Source: JANJUO01 sp942492935
Lineage (GTDB): Bacteria > Bacteroidota > Ignavibacteria > Kapaibacteriales > UBA2268
Direction: 5' to 3'
Length of the DNA stretch: 64,000 bases
Assembly (NCBI GenBank): GCA_942492935.1
Contig: OW818654.1
Coordinates: 2,294,001-2,358,000, forward strand
Positions 9,600 through 18,279 of the stretch are shown here, in pieces; position 1 is the first letter of the stretch; each line of letters opens with the position of its first letter. A program made the translations under genes and the position numbers. The notes below the pieces were generated by a model. The model had not been told where the DNA came from and ran no database searches. It saw only the letters and a program-made list of their open reading frames with translations.

Positions 9600-10100
9600 T
9601 TAGGCATCTACATAGTTATTTGCTTTCAATTCATGCAATATTTGACTTACTTGATTAGAATTGACATTACTATATACTCTGTCATTAATTGTTACAACTG
9701 GTGCCATGGCACAAACACCAATACATCTTGTACCCTCAATTGAAAACATACCATCTGATGAGGTTTCACCCATTTCAATACCAAGTTCGGATTTGAATGT
9801 GGTGAGTACACCTTCAGCTCCCTTTACAAAGCAAGCAGTACCCATACAAACAGATATTGCATATTTACCACGTGGTTTTAATCGGAAATAATGGTAAAAT
9901 GTAGCAACTCCAAATACGTTTGAGGTAGGAACTTCAAGCAAATGAGCCACTTCGTCCAAATGAATTTCAGAAAGAAATCCATAAACTCCTTGAACTTTAT
10001 GAAGAATAGAAATCAAAAAGCTTTCAGGATACTCTTTTTTCTTGCATTCTTTGATATAATTAATTATATCCTCTGATAATGAATATTTTACTTCACACAT
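9600..10100 (-). CDS. hydC: Electron-bifurcating [FeFe]-hydrogenase gamma subunit (NuoE-like)
   Basis: NuoE/HndA-type thioredoxin-fold [2Fe-2S] protein, 166 residues, the usual size. Ligand cysteines are in CMGTAC (about residues 85-90) and CIGVC (about 126-130), the C-x4-C...C-x3-C pattern of the 24-kDa complex I subunit. The N-terminal helical part (ESFLISILHKVQGVYG...) is the family signature. Its start overlaps the hydA stop by one base (TAATG), showing translational coupling. It is the last gene of hydB-hydA-hydC and presumably passes electrons between NADH-linked HydB and ferredoxin/hydrogenase HydA in the cytoplasm. In isolation it could be a complex I NuoE, but the context makes the hydrogenase assignment strong. 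Confidence 0.93.
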   Translation of the reverse strand: MCEVKYSLSEDIINYIKECKKKEYPESFLISILHKVQGVYGFLSEIHLDEVAHLLEVPTSNVFGVATFYHYFRLKPRGKYAISVCMGTACFVKGAEGVLTTFKSELGIEMGETSSDGMFSIEGTRCIGVCAMAPVVTINDRVYSNVNSNQVSQILHELKANNYVDA

Positions 10101-11860
10101 TATTTTATTCCTTTTGGTAATTTTGCTTGATAAGTAGTATGCAATAATTTATGTGCAAGATGACTACCCGGTTTAACGAAATAATTCTCATATAATTCAT
10201 TGATATAAGGATTATCGTGTGATTTACGAATTTTTTTCCCAGCGTCAATATCGTATAATGCTTGTTGTCTTTTCTTGATAATATCTTTATCTAATGGATA
10301 GATACTCTTCTCAACGTGTGCTAAAGGTTGTCCGCCGCCTGCAACACAGCCACCGGGACAAGCCATAACTTCAATAAGATGATATTGTTTCTCACCTTTT
10401 TTTACTTTTTCAAGTATTGTTTTTGCGTTTTCCAATCCATTTGCAATAGCGATATTAATCTGTGTACCTTTGATATTGATAGTCGCTTCTTTTAAGCCAT
10501 CAACTTGTCTAATGTCATAGAAATTAAGGTTTTCTATGCTTTCGCCTGTTAATTTTTCATAAGCAGTTCGTAATGCAGCTTCCATTACTCCACCAGTAGA
10601 ACCAAATATATCAGCGGCACCAGAGGATTCACCTAACGGGTTATCAAATTCTTCCTCTGGTAAATTAGGGAAGTCAATACCATAAGCTTTAATCATCCAA
10701 ATTAATTCACGTGTTGTGATAACTGCATCTGTATAAGGATAACCTTCTTCTGCAAAATGTTCAGGTCTTTGTGCTTCATATTTTTTTGCAACACAAGGCA
10801 TAACTCCAACAACAAAGATATTCTTCGGGTCAATTCCCTTCATATCGGCATAATACGTTTTAATAACTGTTGAGAGCATTTGCATTGGTGATTTGCAAGA
10901 AGAAACATTTGGTAGTAATTCAGGATAGAAATGTTCAACAAAGTTAATCCAGCCCGGAGAACAAGAAGTCAGCATCGGTAAATGTTTGTTAGTGCTTATT
11001 CTTTCAATAAATTCATAAGATTCTTCCACAATAGTTAAATCAGCTGTGAAGTTTGTATCAAAAATAACATCAAATCCTAATCTTCTAAGAGCTGCAACAG
11101 TCTTTCCAGTAAATGAACTTCCATGTGGCATATCCCAACCTTCGCCGATAGCTGCACGAATAGCAGGGGCAGTTTGAACAATTACAACTTTATTTGGGTC
11201 AGCTAATGCTTCCCAAACAATTTCAGTATTATCTTTTTCGATGAATGCTGCAGTTGGGCATACATTAATACATTGACCGCATTTAATACAAACTGAATCG
11301 TCCATATCGCTTATAAATGCTGGTGCAACTACTGTTCCAACACCTCTATACATTTGACTAAGATTATGAACACCTTGAATTTCAGAGCAAACTCTTACAC
11401 AACGTTTGCATAAGATACATTTTTCTGCATCACGAACAACAGAAACCCCCTTATCATCAACAGGAAATTCTTTTCTTGCACCTTCAAAAAATCTATTTCT
11501 TACACCTAATTTATAAGAAAGATTTTGAAGTTCGCAATTTCCATTTCTTTCACAAGTAAGACAATTTTTCGGATGATTATCTAATAATAATTCCACAAGG
11601 TCACGGCGTGCAAGGCGGATTTCAGGAGAATTAGTCTTGATTTTCATACCTTCCTGAAGTTGTGTAGCACAAGCAGGCAAATAATTTGCAAATCCTTCTA
11701 CCTGTACAGAGCAAATTCTACAAGCACCTTCAGTTGATAAGAACGGGTGAAAGCATAGTCTTGGTACATAAGAACCGATACTATCGCAGGCATCCATTAT
11801 CGTGCATCCTTCTTTTACGGATACGTTTATATCATCTATTATAGCATTTATATATTTCAT
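10100..11860 (-). CDS. hydA: [FeFe]-hydrogenase catalytic subunit
   Basis: Iron-only hydrogenase that reduces protons or oxidises H2. Domain order: N-terminal [2Fe-2S] (Cys36, 47, 50, 64), a His-Cys3 [4Fe-4S] (His96, Cys100, 103, 109), two ferredoxin-type [4Fe-4S] clusters (Cys148/151/154/158 and 191/194/197/201), then the H-cluster domain. All three H-cluster signatures are intact: TSCSPGW (Cys300), MPCVAKK (Cys355) and MACPGGCVAGGG (Cys501 and Cys505). Length (586) and cluster layout match the M3-type enzyme. With HydB and HydC alongside, this is most likely the NADH/ferredoxin-dependent bifurcating type. No maturase gene (hydE, hydF or hydG) is in the window, so maturation must be encoded elsewhere. 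Confidence 0.96.
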   Translation of the reverse strand: MKYINAIIDDINVSVKEGCTIMDACDSIGSYVPRLCFHPFLSTEGACRICSVQVEGFANYLPACATQLQEGMKIKTNSPEIRLARRDLVELLLDNHPKNCLTCERNGNCELQNLSYKLGVRNRFFEGARKEFPVDDKGVSVVRDAEKCILCKRCVRVCSEIQGVHNLSQMYRGVGTVVAPAFISDMDDSVCIKCGQCINVCPTAAFIEKDNTEIVWEALADPNKVVIVQTAPAIRAAIGEGWDMPHGSSFTGKTVAALRRLGFDVIFDTNFTADLTIVEESYEFIERISTNKHLPMLTSCSPGWINFVEHFYPELLPNVSSCKSPMQMLSTVIKTYYADMKGIDPKNIFVVGVMPCVAKKYEAQRPEHFAEEGYPYTDAVITTRELIWMIKAYGIDFPNLPEEEFDNPLGESSGAADIFGSTGGVMEAALRTAYEKLTGESIENLNFYDIRQVDGLKEATINIKGTQINIAIANGLENAKTILEKVKKGEKQYHLIEVMACPGGCVAGGGQPLAHVEKSIYPLDKDIIKKRQQALYDIDAGKKIRKSHDNPYINELYENYFVKPGSHLAHKLLHTTYQAKLPKGIK

Positions 11861-11872
11861 TTTTTTCTCTCC

Positions 11873-14056
11873 TTAAATCTTTTCGATTGCGTCGAATTTA
11901 CAAACATTAAAACACTCACCGCATTTGATACATTCAAGTTGTAATATTTCGTGTACTTGTTTTTTTGAACCAGTGATACATGAAACAGGACAACGTCTTG
12001 CACAAAGAGTACATCCAGTACACTTATCTGGAATAATAAAGAATTTTATAAGTTTTGTACATTTCTGTGTTGGGCAACGTTGTTCTTTTATATGTATCTC
12101 GAATTCTTCTCTGAAATTAGTTAATGCAGACATAACAGGATTTGGTGCTGTTTGACCTAATCCACAAAGTGAAGTTTTCTTAATAGTATTACCAAGACGC
12201 TCAAGCAATACTAAGTCGTCCATTGTTGCTTTACCGTCAGTAATTTTTTCAAGAATTTCAAGCATTCTTAAAGTGCCTTCACGGCAAGGAAGACATTTTC
12301 CGCAAGATTCATCTTTAGTAAATTCAAGGAAGAATTTTGCAGTATTAACCATACAATCTTGCTCGTCAAGTACAATCATTCCACCTGAGCCCATCATTGA
12401 GCCAATTGCTTTCAATGATTCATAATCAATTGGAGTATCAATTTTATCAGCTGGAATACAGCCACCTGATGGTCCACCTGTTTGTACAGCTTTCAACTTT
12501 TTATTGTTTGGAATACCACCACCAATATCGTAGATTATTTCTCTAATTGTAGTTCCCATAGGCACTTCAATTAAACCAGTATTCTGTACTTTTCCTGCAA
12601 GAGCGAAAACTTTTGTACCTTTACTACCCGGAGTACCAATTCTTGAAAACCAATCTGCACCATAAAGTATGATAGCAGGAACATTTGCCCAAGTTTCAAC
12701 ATTATTAATACAAGTAGGATGTCCCCATAAACCAGAGTATGATGGATATGGAGGTCTTATTCTTGGTTGTCCTCTTTTACCTTCAATAGAATGAATTAAT
12801 GCAGTTTCTTCACCACAAACAAAAGCCCCTGCTCCAAGACGTATTTCCAAATCGAAATCAAATCCTGAACCAAGAATATTCTTACCAAGAAAACCATATT
12901 CACGTGAAATATTTATCGCATTTTCGATTCTTTCGATTGCAAGAGGATATTCTGCTCTTATATACAAATAACCTTTGCAAGCTCCCATAGCATAAGCACC
13001 AATTATCATTCCTTCAATAATAGAGAATGGGTCACCTTCAAGGGCTGACCTATCCATAAATGCTCCCGGGTCGCCTTCATCAGCATTACATATTATATAC
13101 TTGATTGGGTCTTCTCTTAAAGTTCTGGTAAGTTTCCATTTTGAGCCAACAGGGAAACCTCCGCCACCTCTACCTCTAAGACCGGATTTTGAAATATCTT
13201 CAATTATTTTTTCTGGGCTTTTACTTTCTAAAACCATCGCAAGGGCTTTGAAACCTTGAGTATGGATGTAGTCTGTAATGCTTTCGGGGTCAATAATACC
13301 ACAATTTCTAAGTGTAATTCTACTTTGTTTGTTAAAGAAAGAAACATCTCCATAGAATTTCATATATACTTCTGTTAATTGTTCTGTATGGACTAAATAT
13401 TTTTCACAAACTTGATTGTTAATAAATTGTGATTCAATAATTTCTTCCATTTCTTCTTCTGTTTCAAAGCGATAAATTACATTTGTTGGGAATACAATCA
13501 TCACAGCGTACTTATCACCATCTTCTAATTTCGATAAACCAATATTGCCACCATTCAAAACTCTGATTTTTTCAAGTTCAAGGTCTTTCTTTATTATACT
13601 ATCAATAAAAATTTCCCTCAAATCAAGATGGTCTGGTCTTTGTTCGTAATTTGTGTCGCAAAAAGTAACAACATAGTCGTAAATAATATCACTCTTCTTA
13701 TCAAGCATCAAAGAAGTAACTGGTTTTTTCCCGATAATATGCTTCTGAAAAATTTCAGGCACTTTATCAGTAGTAACTTTTTGATATTTTACTCCTATTT
13801 GGTTAGGCATGAATATACCTACAATCGGCTCTTGAGAGCATCTGCCGGTACATCCCGTTTGTTTTACAACGATATCTTCTCTACCAGAAGCTGCGATAAG
13901 TTTTGCAAATTCTTTTCTTACTAATTCAGCTCCAGCTGCATTCTCACAAGTAGCTGAACCAACCTGAATAATAATGTTGCCCTGCTTATCAGCATCAGTA
14001 GTAGCAAAATCAAGTTTTGCTTTCAATTCGTTGTATCTGTTCATTGCATCTGACAT
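11873..14056 (-). CDS. hydB: Electron-bifurcating [FeFe]-hydrogenase beta subunit (NuoF-like) with inserted domain
   Basis: Flavoprotein subunit that binds FMN and NAD(H). N-terminal thioredoxin-like [2Fe-2S] region (Cys37, 69, 73), FMN/NADH core with GLRGRGGGGFPVGSKW at 292-307 and GAGAFVCGEETALI at 408-421, NuoF-type [4Fe-4S] (Cys585, 588, 591, 631), and two C-terminal ferredoxin-type clusters (Cys679/682/685/689 and 709/712/715/719). At 727 residues it is about 100 longer than common HydB proteins. The extra length is mainly residues about 115-235, between the thioredoxin-like part and the NuoF core, which I do not recognise. First gene of the operon; hydA follows after 12 bases. The start at 14056 is preceded by a GAGG-like ribosome site. 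Confidence 0.94.
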   Translation of the reverse strand: MSDAMNRYNELKAKLDFATTDADKQGNIIIQVGSATCENAAGAELVRKEFAKLIAASGREDIVVKQTGCTGRCSQEPIVGIFMPNQIGVKYQKVTTDKVPEIFQKHIIGKKPVTSLMLDKKSDIIYDYVVTFCDTNYEQRPDHLDLREIFIDSIIKKDLELEKIRVLNGGNIGLSKLEDGDKYAVMIVFPTNVIYRFETEEEMEEIIESQFINNQVCEKYLVHTEQLTEVYMKFYGDVSFFNKQSRITLRNCGIIDPESITDYIHTQGFKALAMVLESKSPEKIIEDISKSGLRGRGGGGFPVGSKWKLTRTLREDPIKYIICNADEGDPGAFMDRSALEGDPFSIIEGMIIGAYAMGACKGYLYIRAEYPLAIERIENAINISREYGFLGKNILGSGFDFDLEIRLGAGAFVCGEETALIHSIEGKRGQPRIRPPYPSYSGLWGHPTCINNVETWANVPAIILYGADWFSRIGTPGSKGTKVFALAGKVQNTGLIEVPMGTTIREIIYDIGGGIPNNKKLKAVQTGGPSGGCIPADKIDTPIDYESLKAIGSMMGSGGMIVLDEQDCMVNTAKFFLEFTKDESCGKCLPCREGTLRMLEILEKITDGKATMDDLVLLERLGNTIKKTSLCGLGQTAPNPVMSALTNFREEFEIHIKEQRCPTQKCTKLIKFFIIPDKCTGCTLCARRCPVSCITGSKKQVHEILQLECIKCGECFNVCKFDAIEKI

Positions 14057-14482
14057 ACAATCCTCAATGGGCTAATTTGTTAATTAATCAATTTTTTAAT
14101 GAATTAAAATCAAAAACTACTTTAATCCTTAAATTCAAAATGAATAATGACAAAATATTCACATAATTACATTATTCAATTGCAAAATTATGGATTATCA
14201 ACAATATAAAAAAATAATATTTATTTAGCTAAAACTAATAAAATTAATAAGTTATGCTATAATTTAAACGAAAACAATTTGCTAATGTCAAATATTAATT
14301 TTTTTTGAATATCAAAAACTTATTCCTAAAGAGCGGCTTTCAAATATTCAACATTTAATATTTCACAAAATAAAAAAATTATAAAAATTACTTTTTTATT
14401 TGGATAAAATATATTATTTTACAATTTAAATGATAACTATTTGATAAAAATTAAACTTTGATTGTGAAATAATGGATTTTGT
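14057..14482. other. Divergent intergenic region between hydB and the PIN gene
   Basis: AT-rich 426 bases with long A and T runs. It must hold the promoter of the hydrogenase operon (leftward) and of the PIN gene (rightward). I found no gene, strong hairpin or exact TTTG-N19-TAnnTTTG match in it. Confidence 0.5.
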
Positions 14483-14959
14483 TTGAATAAACAGAAAGTA
14501 TATATCGAAACAAGTGTTATTAGTTACTTGACTGCCAAACCAAGTAGGGATTTAATTATTGCTGCACATCAAAAAATCACTTACGATTGGTGGCACAAAT
14601 ATAAACATCAATTTGACTGTTTTATTTCTCAATTTGTTATTGATGAAGTTAGCAAAGGAGATTCTTTAGCGGCATCAAAAAGATTAAATTCAATTTCCAA
14701 ACTACCGTCATTGGATTACAGCCCATTAATTGATGATTTAGCAAAAAACTACATTAAACTATTTGGATTTCCAGAAAAATCCAAATTAGATGCTTATCAT
14801 TTATCTATTGCTGTAATTTTTGAGATGGATTATTTATTATCATGGAACTGTAAACACATATCTAATGCTGTAATATCTAATAAAATCAATGATTACAATT
14901 CTAAACATTCGTTATTTATACCAGTTTTATGTACACCTTTATCGCTTATGGAGAATTAA
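14483..14959 (+). CDS. PIN-domain ribonuclease, probable type II toxin
   Basis: PIN-fold protein of 158 residues, likely a VapC-like RNase toxin. Acidic metal-binding positions are visible: Glu in VYIETSVISYL near residue 8, the FVIDEVSKGD segment near 50-60, and LDAYHLSIA near 100, with the downstream LLSWNCKHI typical of the family. The start is a TTG at 14483; the only nearby ATG (14472) runs into a stop at once. The stop codon is one base from the ATG of the small gene at 14961, so toxin and antitoxin form an operon with the toxin first. Cellular target is unknown. Confidence 0.8.
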   Translation: MNKQKVYIETSVISYLTAKPSRDLIIAAHQKITYDWWHKYKHQFDCFISQFVIDEVSKGDSLAASKRLNSISKLPSLDYSPLIDDLAKNYIKLFGFPEKSKLDAYHLSIAVIFEMDYLLSWNCKHISNAVISNKINDYNSKHSLFIPVLCTPLSLMEN

Positions 14960-14960
14960 T

Positions 14961-15128
14961 ATGTGGAAGGATAAAATTGTTGAAGAAGTAAGAAAAACTC
15001 GGGAGAAAATTCTTCAAGAGTTTGATTATGATATGAAAAAATATATTGATTATTTGATTGAATCTCAGAAAAATGAAAAGAGAAAAATTGTTACATTGGA
15101 GGAAATGAAAAAACTGAAGATGACATAA
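14961..15128 (+). CDS. Small antitoxin-like partner of the PIN protein (55 aa)
   Basis: Short, charged, helical protein beginning MWKDKIVEEVRKTREKI and ending with VTLEEMKKLKM. Proteins of this look are often found next to PIN toxins and are presumed antitoxins. The ATG at 14961 is chosen because it lies one base after the PIN stop; an upstream in-frame start (14889) would overlap the toxin gene and adds an unrelated sequence. The function rests on context, not on a recognised DNA-binding fold. Confidence 0.65.
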   Translation: MWKDKIVEEVRKTREKILQEFDYDMKKYIDYLIESQKNEKRKIVTLEEMKKLKMT

Positions 15129-15133
15129 AGTAA

Positions 15134-15200
15134 ATAACAAATAAAATATTTATAAGCGCTGTCTTATAATCGTTCTTATCTGAAAACGACCAATTTTAAG
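15134..15200. repeat. Structured intergenic repeat, copy A
   Basis: It starts 5 bases after the PIN antitoxin gene. It shares ATAACAAATAAAATATTTAT and the following stem region with copy B (15955) and copy C (16199). Stem TTATAAG/CTTATAA at 15150-15156 and 15163-15169 with a 6-base loop, then a second small stem TCGTT/AACGA. No coding sequence lies between 15129 and 15286. Confidence 0.65.
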
Positions 15201-15286
15201 TACGAGAACGGTAAGATGGCACGCAAACACTATGAAATTAAAAATTAATACAAATTTGATTAATTTATATTTTGATTTGAAAGTTT

Positions 15287-15649
15287 ATGAAAGAAATATT
15301 TAAAAATAAAGCAGTAGAGAATATTAAAATTGCTGAAGTTGCATTTGAAATGGAATGTTTTAATGCTTCTGCAAATCGTGCTTATTATGCCGCATTCCAT
15401 GCCTCAATTGCTGCGATATATTCTATTGGACTGGAACCTAAAATTGACCACAAATCAATTCAATCTTTGTTTTCAGATAATTTTTTCAATAGAAGAAAAA
15501 TTATTTCGTCTAAATACAAAGGTGATTTAAAGGAATTACAAGGAAATAGAAATATTGCTGATTTCCACGAAGGGGTCAGTAAAAAAACTGCTAAAAAACA
15601 GTTATTACAAGCAAAAGAATTAGTTGAAATTATTTTTGAGGTGCTATAA
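15287..15649 (+). CDS. HEPN-domain protein, probable toxin of a two-gene module
   Basis: HEPN-superfamily protein (UPF0332-like) of 120 residues. The segment NASANRAYYAAFHASIAAIY near residues 23-42 is the characteristic helix with the RxYYAxFH pattern. The C-terminal helix contains NIADFHEG..SKKTAKKQLLQAKELVE. HEPN proteins often act as RNases or as partners of nucleotidyltransferases in toxin-antitoxin modules. Here the partner is not a recognisable MNT nucleotidyltransferase but the small protein at 15649, whose ATG overlaps this stop codon (TAATG). An Rx4-6H RNase motif is not clearly present, so a catalytic role is uncertain. Confidence 0.75.
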   Translation: MKEIFKNKAVENIKIAEVAFEMECFNASANRAYYAAFHASIAAIYSIGLEPKIDHKSIQSLFSDNFFNRRKIISSKYKGDLKELQGNRNIADFHEGVSKKTAKKQLLQAKELVEIIFEVL

Positions 15650-15912
15650 TGAGAATAAATATTAAACAACAACAGTTAATTGACGAATTATTAGCAAAAG
15701 TCAAGGAACGTTATCCTGAGATTGTATTAAGAAATTTGGAACCATCTGCTGACGACCCTGATGATATTTGGATTAACGTTATAGCGAATATGAATGAGGA
15801 ACGCCAATGGGAAATGGCCCATTATGCAGCAGAGCTTGAAACGGATATTTTGCTTGATTATGGTTACGCACTTTCTATATTGTCGCATAATCCTAATGCA
15901 GTTTATGCTTAA
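15649..15912 (+). CDS. Small acidic partner of the HEPN protein (87 aa)
   Basis: I do not recognise this family firmly. It is 87 residues with an N-terminal helix (KQQQLIDELLAKVKERYPEI), an acidic turn (PSADDPDDIWINV) and a C-terminal helix ending SHNPNAVYA. Its start overlaps the HEPN stop by one base, so the pair is translationally coupled, as in toxin-antitoxin operons. No helix-turn-helix or nucleotidyltransferase motif is visible. An antitoxin role is an inference from gene order and size. Confidence 0.6.
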   Translation: MRINIKQQQLIDELLAKVKERYPEIVLRNLEPSADDPDDIWINVIANMNEERQWEMAHYAAELETDILLDYGYALSILSHNPNAVYA

Positions 15913-15954
15913 TTTTTTTTAACAAATTGATAATACTATGACTTAAGAAATAAA

Positions 15955-16100
15955 ATAACAAATAAAATATTTATATGCGTGGTCATATATTCGTTCTTGA
16001 TAGAAAACGAACAAATTTTCAGTTAATAGATATTGAATGATTTCGTGATATTTTTTCATACACATAAATAAAATATTTTAAATTTATATTTTTTTCTTTT
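15955..16100. repeat. Structured intergenic repeat, copy B
   Basis: It begins 43 bases after the HEPN module. The stem is TATATG/CATATA (15972-15977 and 15984-15989), one base pair different from copies A and C, with the change matched on the other arm. The right half, from AGTTAATAGATATT to the long T run, is shared with copy C. The gap 15913-16623 holds copies B and C and AT-rich sequence; no gene is seen. Confidence 0.7.
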
Positions 16101-16198
16101 GTAAATATAAAATAATTTTTATATATTCGTTTGTTTAACTAATTACATTTTATTGATTAAATTTGAGATAAAAAAGCAATAATTTTCAACATATATAT

Positions 16199-16334
16199 AT
16201 ATTTATAAGCGTGGTCTTATAATCGTTCTTATCTGAAAATCGCCAATTTTTAGTTAATAGATATTTAATGATTTCGTGATATGTTTTCTTACACATAAAT
16301 AAAATATTTTAAAATTATATTTTTTTCTTTCTAA
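16199..16334. repeat. Structured intergenic repeat, copy C
   Basis: Direct repeat of copy B over about 130 bases. The stem TTATAAG/CTTATAA (16203-16209, 16216-16222) has the same 6-base loop CGTGGT as B. It lies upstream of the delta-60 protein gene, so its 3' half could lie in that gene's leader region. Confidence 0.7.
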
Positions 16335-16623
16335 AAAATATTTATTTTTTTATATTTGAATTTTTCAATTCTAAAATATTTTTATTTAAATTTGAATAGG
16401 TTTGATGTGTTTTTAAATACAAAAATATTTTCAAATGGTGATAGTGGAAAAGCTGTGTTACATTATATAATATTTGTATAGAAAATTAATAGATAATTAA
16501 TTGAATTATATTATTTATGTACGGTATAATTCTATTGAAAATTTACAATTGGAAATTAATCGATTAAATCGAATATCAAAGTTTTATTTGAAAATTTTAA
16601 CTTATGAAATGGGGAATTTGCTT

Positions 16624-17910
16624 ATGCACAAAATTATTATTTTTTCAATTTTAATTGCAAGTTTATTAATCAGTAATTCAATTGCACAGACACCTGGCTC
16701 ACTTGATAATACTTTCAATAATGGTGGCTCTGGGTTTAATAATGGTGTTTATCCATCATCCATCCAAAGTGATGGTAAAATTATTGTGGGTGGAGGTTTT
16801 ACTACTTATAATGGAAATAATTGTCCAGATAGATTGGTGCGTTTAAATAGTGATGGCTCCATTGATGACTCTTTCAACAATGGGGGTACTGGGTTTGACG
16901 GTGCAGTAATATCAACTACAATTCAAAGTAACGGTAAAATTATTGTTGGTGGAATTTTTACTACCTATAATGGAAATAATTGCCCAGATAACTTATTAAG
17001 GTTAAATAGTGATGGCTCAATTGATGTTACTTTCAATAATGGAGGTTCTGGGTTTAACGAGAGAATTATTTCAACTTGTATCCAAAGTGATGGTAAAATT
17101 ATTGTGGGTGGCAATTTTACTACTTATAATGGAGCCGAATGTCCAGATAGATTGGTACGATTAAATAGTGATGGCTCAATTGATAATACTTTCAATAATG
17201 GTGGCTCTGGGTTTAATGATTTTGTTTATACAACATCCATACAAAGTGATGGTAAAATTATTGTGGGTGGAGATTTTACTACTTATAATGGAGGCGAATG
17301 TCCAGATAGATTGGTACGATTAAATAGTAATGGCTCACTTGATAATACTTTCAATAATGGAGGTACTGGATTTAACAATGATATTTATTCAACTTGTATC
17401 CTAAGTGATGGCAAAATTATTGTGGGTGGAGATTTTACTACTTATAATAATATAGATTGTCCAGATAGATTAGTAAGAATAAACTCTAATGGGTCAATAG
17501 ATAACTCTTTCAATAGTGGTGGCTCAGGACTTAATGATATAGTATTATCTATAAAAATTCAAAATAACGGCAAAATTATTGTGGGTGGAGGTTTTATTGC
17601 CTATAATGGAAATAATAATTGTCCAGATGGATTGGTACGATTAAATAGTGATGGTTCGATTGATAACGATTTCAATATTAATGGAGCTGGATTTGATGAT
17701 GCAGTTTTTTCAACCACTATCCAAAGCGATGGCAAAATTATTGTGGGTGGCGAGGTTTTTACAACTTACAATGGCTTAGATTGTCCTGATAGTTTTGTAA
17801 GAATAAATGGAGATGCAACAAATATTCCAACACTTCCCGAATGGGGCTTAATTGTATTTGGGTCATTGATAGCGTTTTTTGCGGTGAGGAAGATAATACA
17901 AATTGTGTAG
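16624..17910 (+). CDS. Secreted delta-60 repeat (beta-propeller) protein with IPTL-CTERM sorting tail
   Basis: 428-residue exported protein of unknown ligand. The ATG at 16624 gives a clean signal peptide (MHKIIIFSILIASLLIS, cleavage near IAQ); upstream in-frame starts at 16501 or 16609 would bury it. About seven repeats of ~52 residues follow, each with SIQSDGKIIVGG.FTTYNG..CPD.LVRLNSDGSID, the delta-60/DUF5122 propeller repeat. The C-terminus is IPTLPEWG, a hydrophobic helix (GLIVFGSLIAFFAV) and RK, the tripartite IPTL-CTERM signal thought to be processed by an exosortase-type enzyme. No such enzyme is in the window. The DNA repeats are similar enough to recombine. The 3' end is nearly identical to that of 32389-32973. 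Confidence 0.85.
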   Translation: MHKIIIFSILIASLLISNSIAQTPGSLDNTFNNGGSGFNNGVYPSSIQSDGKIIVGGGFTTYNGNNCPDRLVRLNSDGSIDDSFNNGGTGFDGAVISTTIQSNGKIIVGGIFTTYNGNNCPDNLLRLNSDGSIDVTFNNGGSGFNERIISTCIQSDGKIIVGGNFTTYNGAECPDRLVRLNSDGSIDNTFNNGGSGFNDFVYTTSIQSDGKIIVGGDFTTYNGGECPDRLVRLNSNGSLDNTFNNGGTGFNNDIYSTCILSDGKIIVGGDFTTYNNIDCPDRLVRINSNGSIDNSFNSGGSGLNDIVLSIKIQNNGKIIVGGGFIAYNGNNNCPDGLVRLNSDGSIDNDFNINGAGFDDAVFSTTIQSDGKIIVGGEVFTTYNGLDCPDSFVRINGDATNIPTLPEWGLIVFGSLIAFFAVRKIIQIV

Positions 17911-18146
17911 TTAAATTTGGATATAAGAGAGCAATAGAAGAAACAATAATAGTCCTGCCATTTATGGCAGGGATTAAATTGAAGCAACGAATAATTTGGC
18001 TTAAGTCAAAAAAAGAGAAAGCAATTCGCCACCCCGACCTAAAGGTCAGGGCAATGTAAGAAGAAACAATTTTTATCAAATCCAAATCTTCAAGCATTGG
18101 TAAGTTTTGTATTTAGATGTCCAACACTTTGGAAGTGGTGGACATC
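17827..18146. repeat. Long direct repeat, copy 1: IPTL-CTERM 3' end plus three downstream hairpins
   Basis: From the codons for PEWG onward through the non-coding region, the sequence matches 32890-33214 with scattered differences. It contains the hairpins CCTGCCATTTATGGCAGG (~17954) and CCGACCTAAAGGTCAGG (~18034), the CCAATGCTT element (18081-18106) and the AGATGTCC palindrome (18114-18146, imperfect in the right arm). The hairpins are probable terminators. No gene lies in 17911-18279. Confidence 0.85.
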
Positions 18147-18215
18147 TTACCATTATTCGCATATTCTTAGATGGACTCCACCTCTAAGTTTGCGTCCATC
18201 TTTGCGAAAATAAAA

Positions 18216-18246
18216 GATGTGCCACATCTGTGAGATATGGCACATC
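18216..18246 (-). terminator. Terminator of asnS
   Basis: Fourteen-base arms 18216-18229 and 18233-18246 with one mismatch and a GTG loop. On the - strand it is followed by a T-rich tail. It lies 33 bases past the asnS stop. Confidence 0.7.
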
Positions 18247-18279
18247 AAAAACGAAAATATTAATATATCAGAGAATAAA

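Noticed and set aside
14889..15128. Longer form of the antitoxin starting at 14889
   Set aside because: It would overlap the PIN gene by 71 bases; the ATG at 14961, one base after the PIN stop, is far more likely.
15134..16334. Integron attC sites between the toxin-antitoxin modules
   Set aside because: I could not find paired GTTRRRY-type core sites or an integron integrase; the repeats are better described as structured intergenic repeats.
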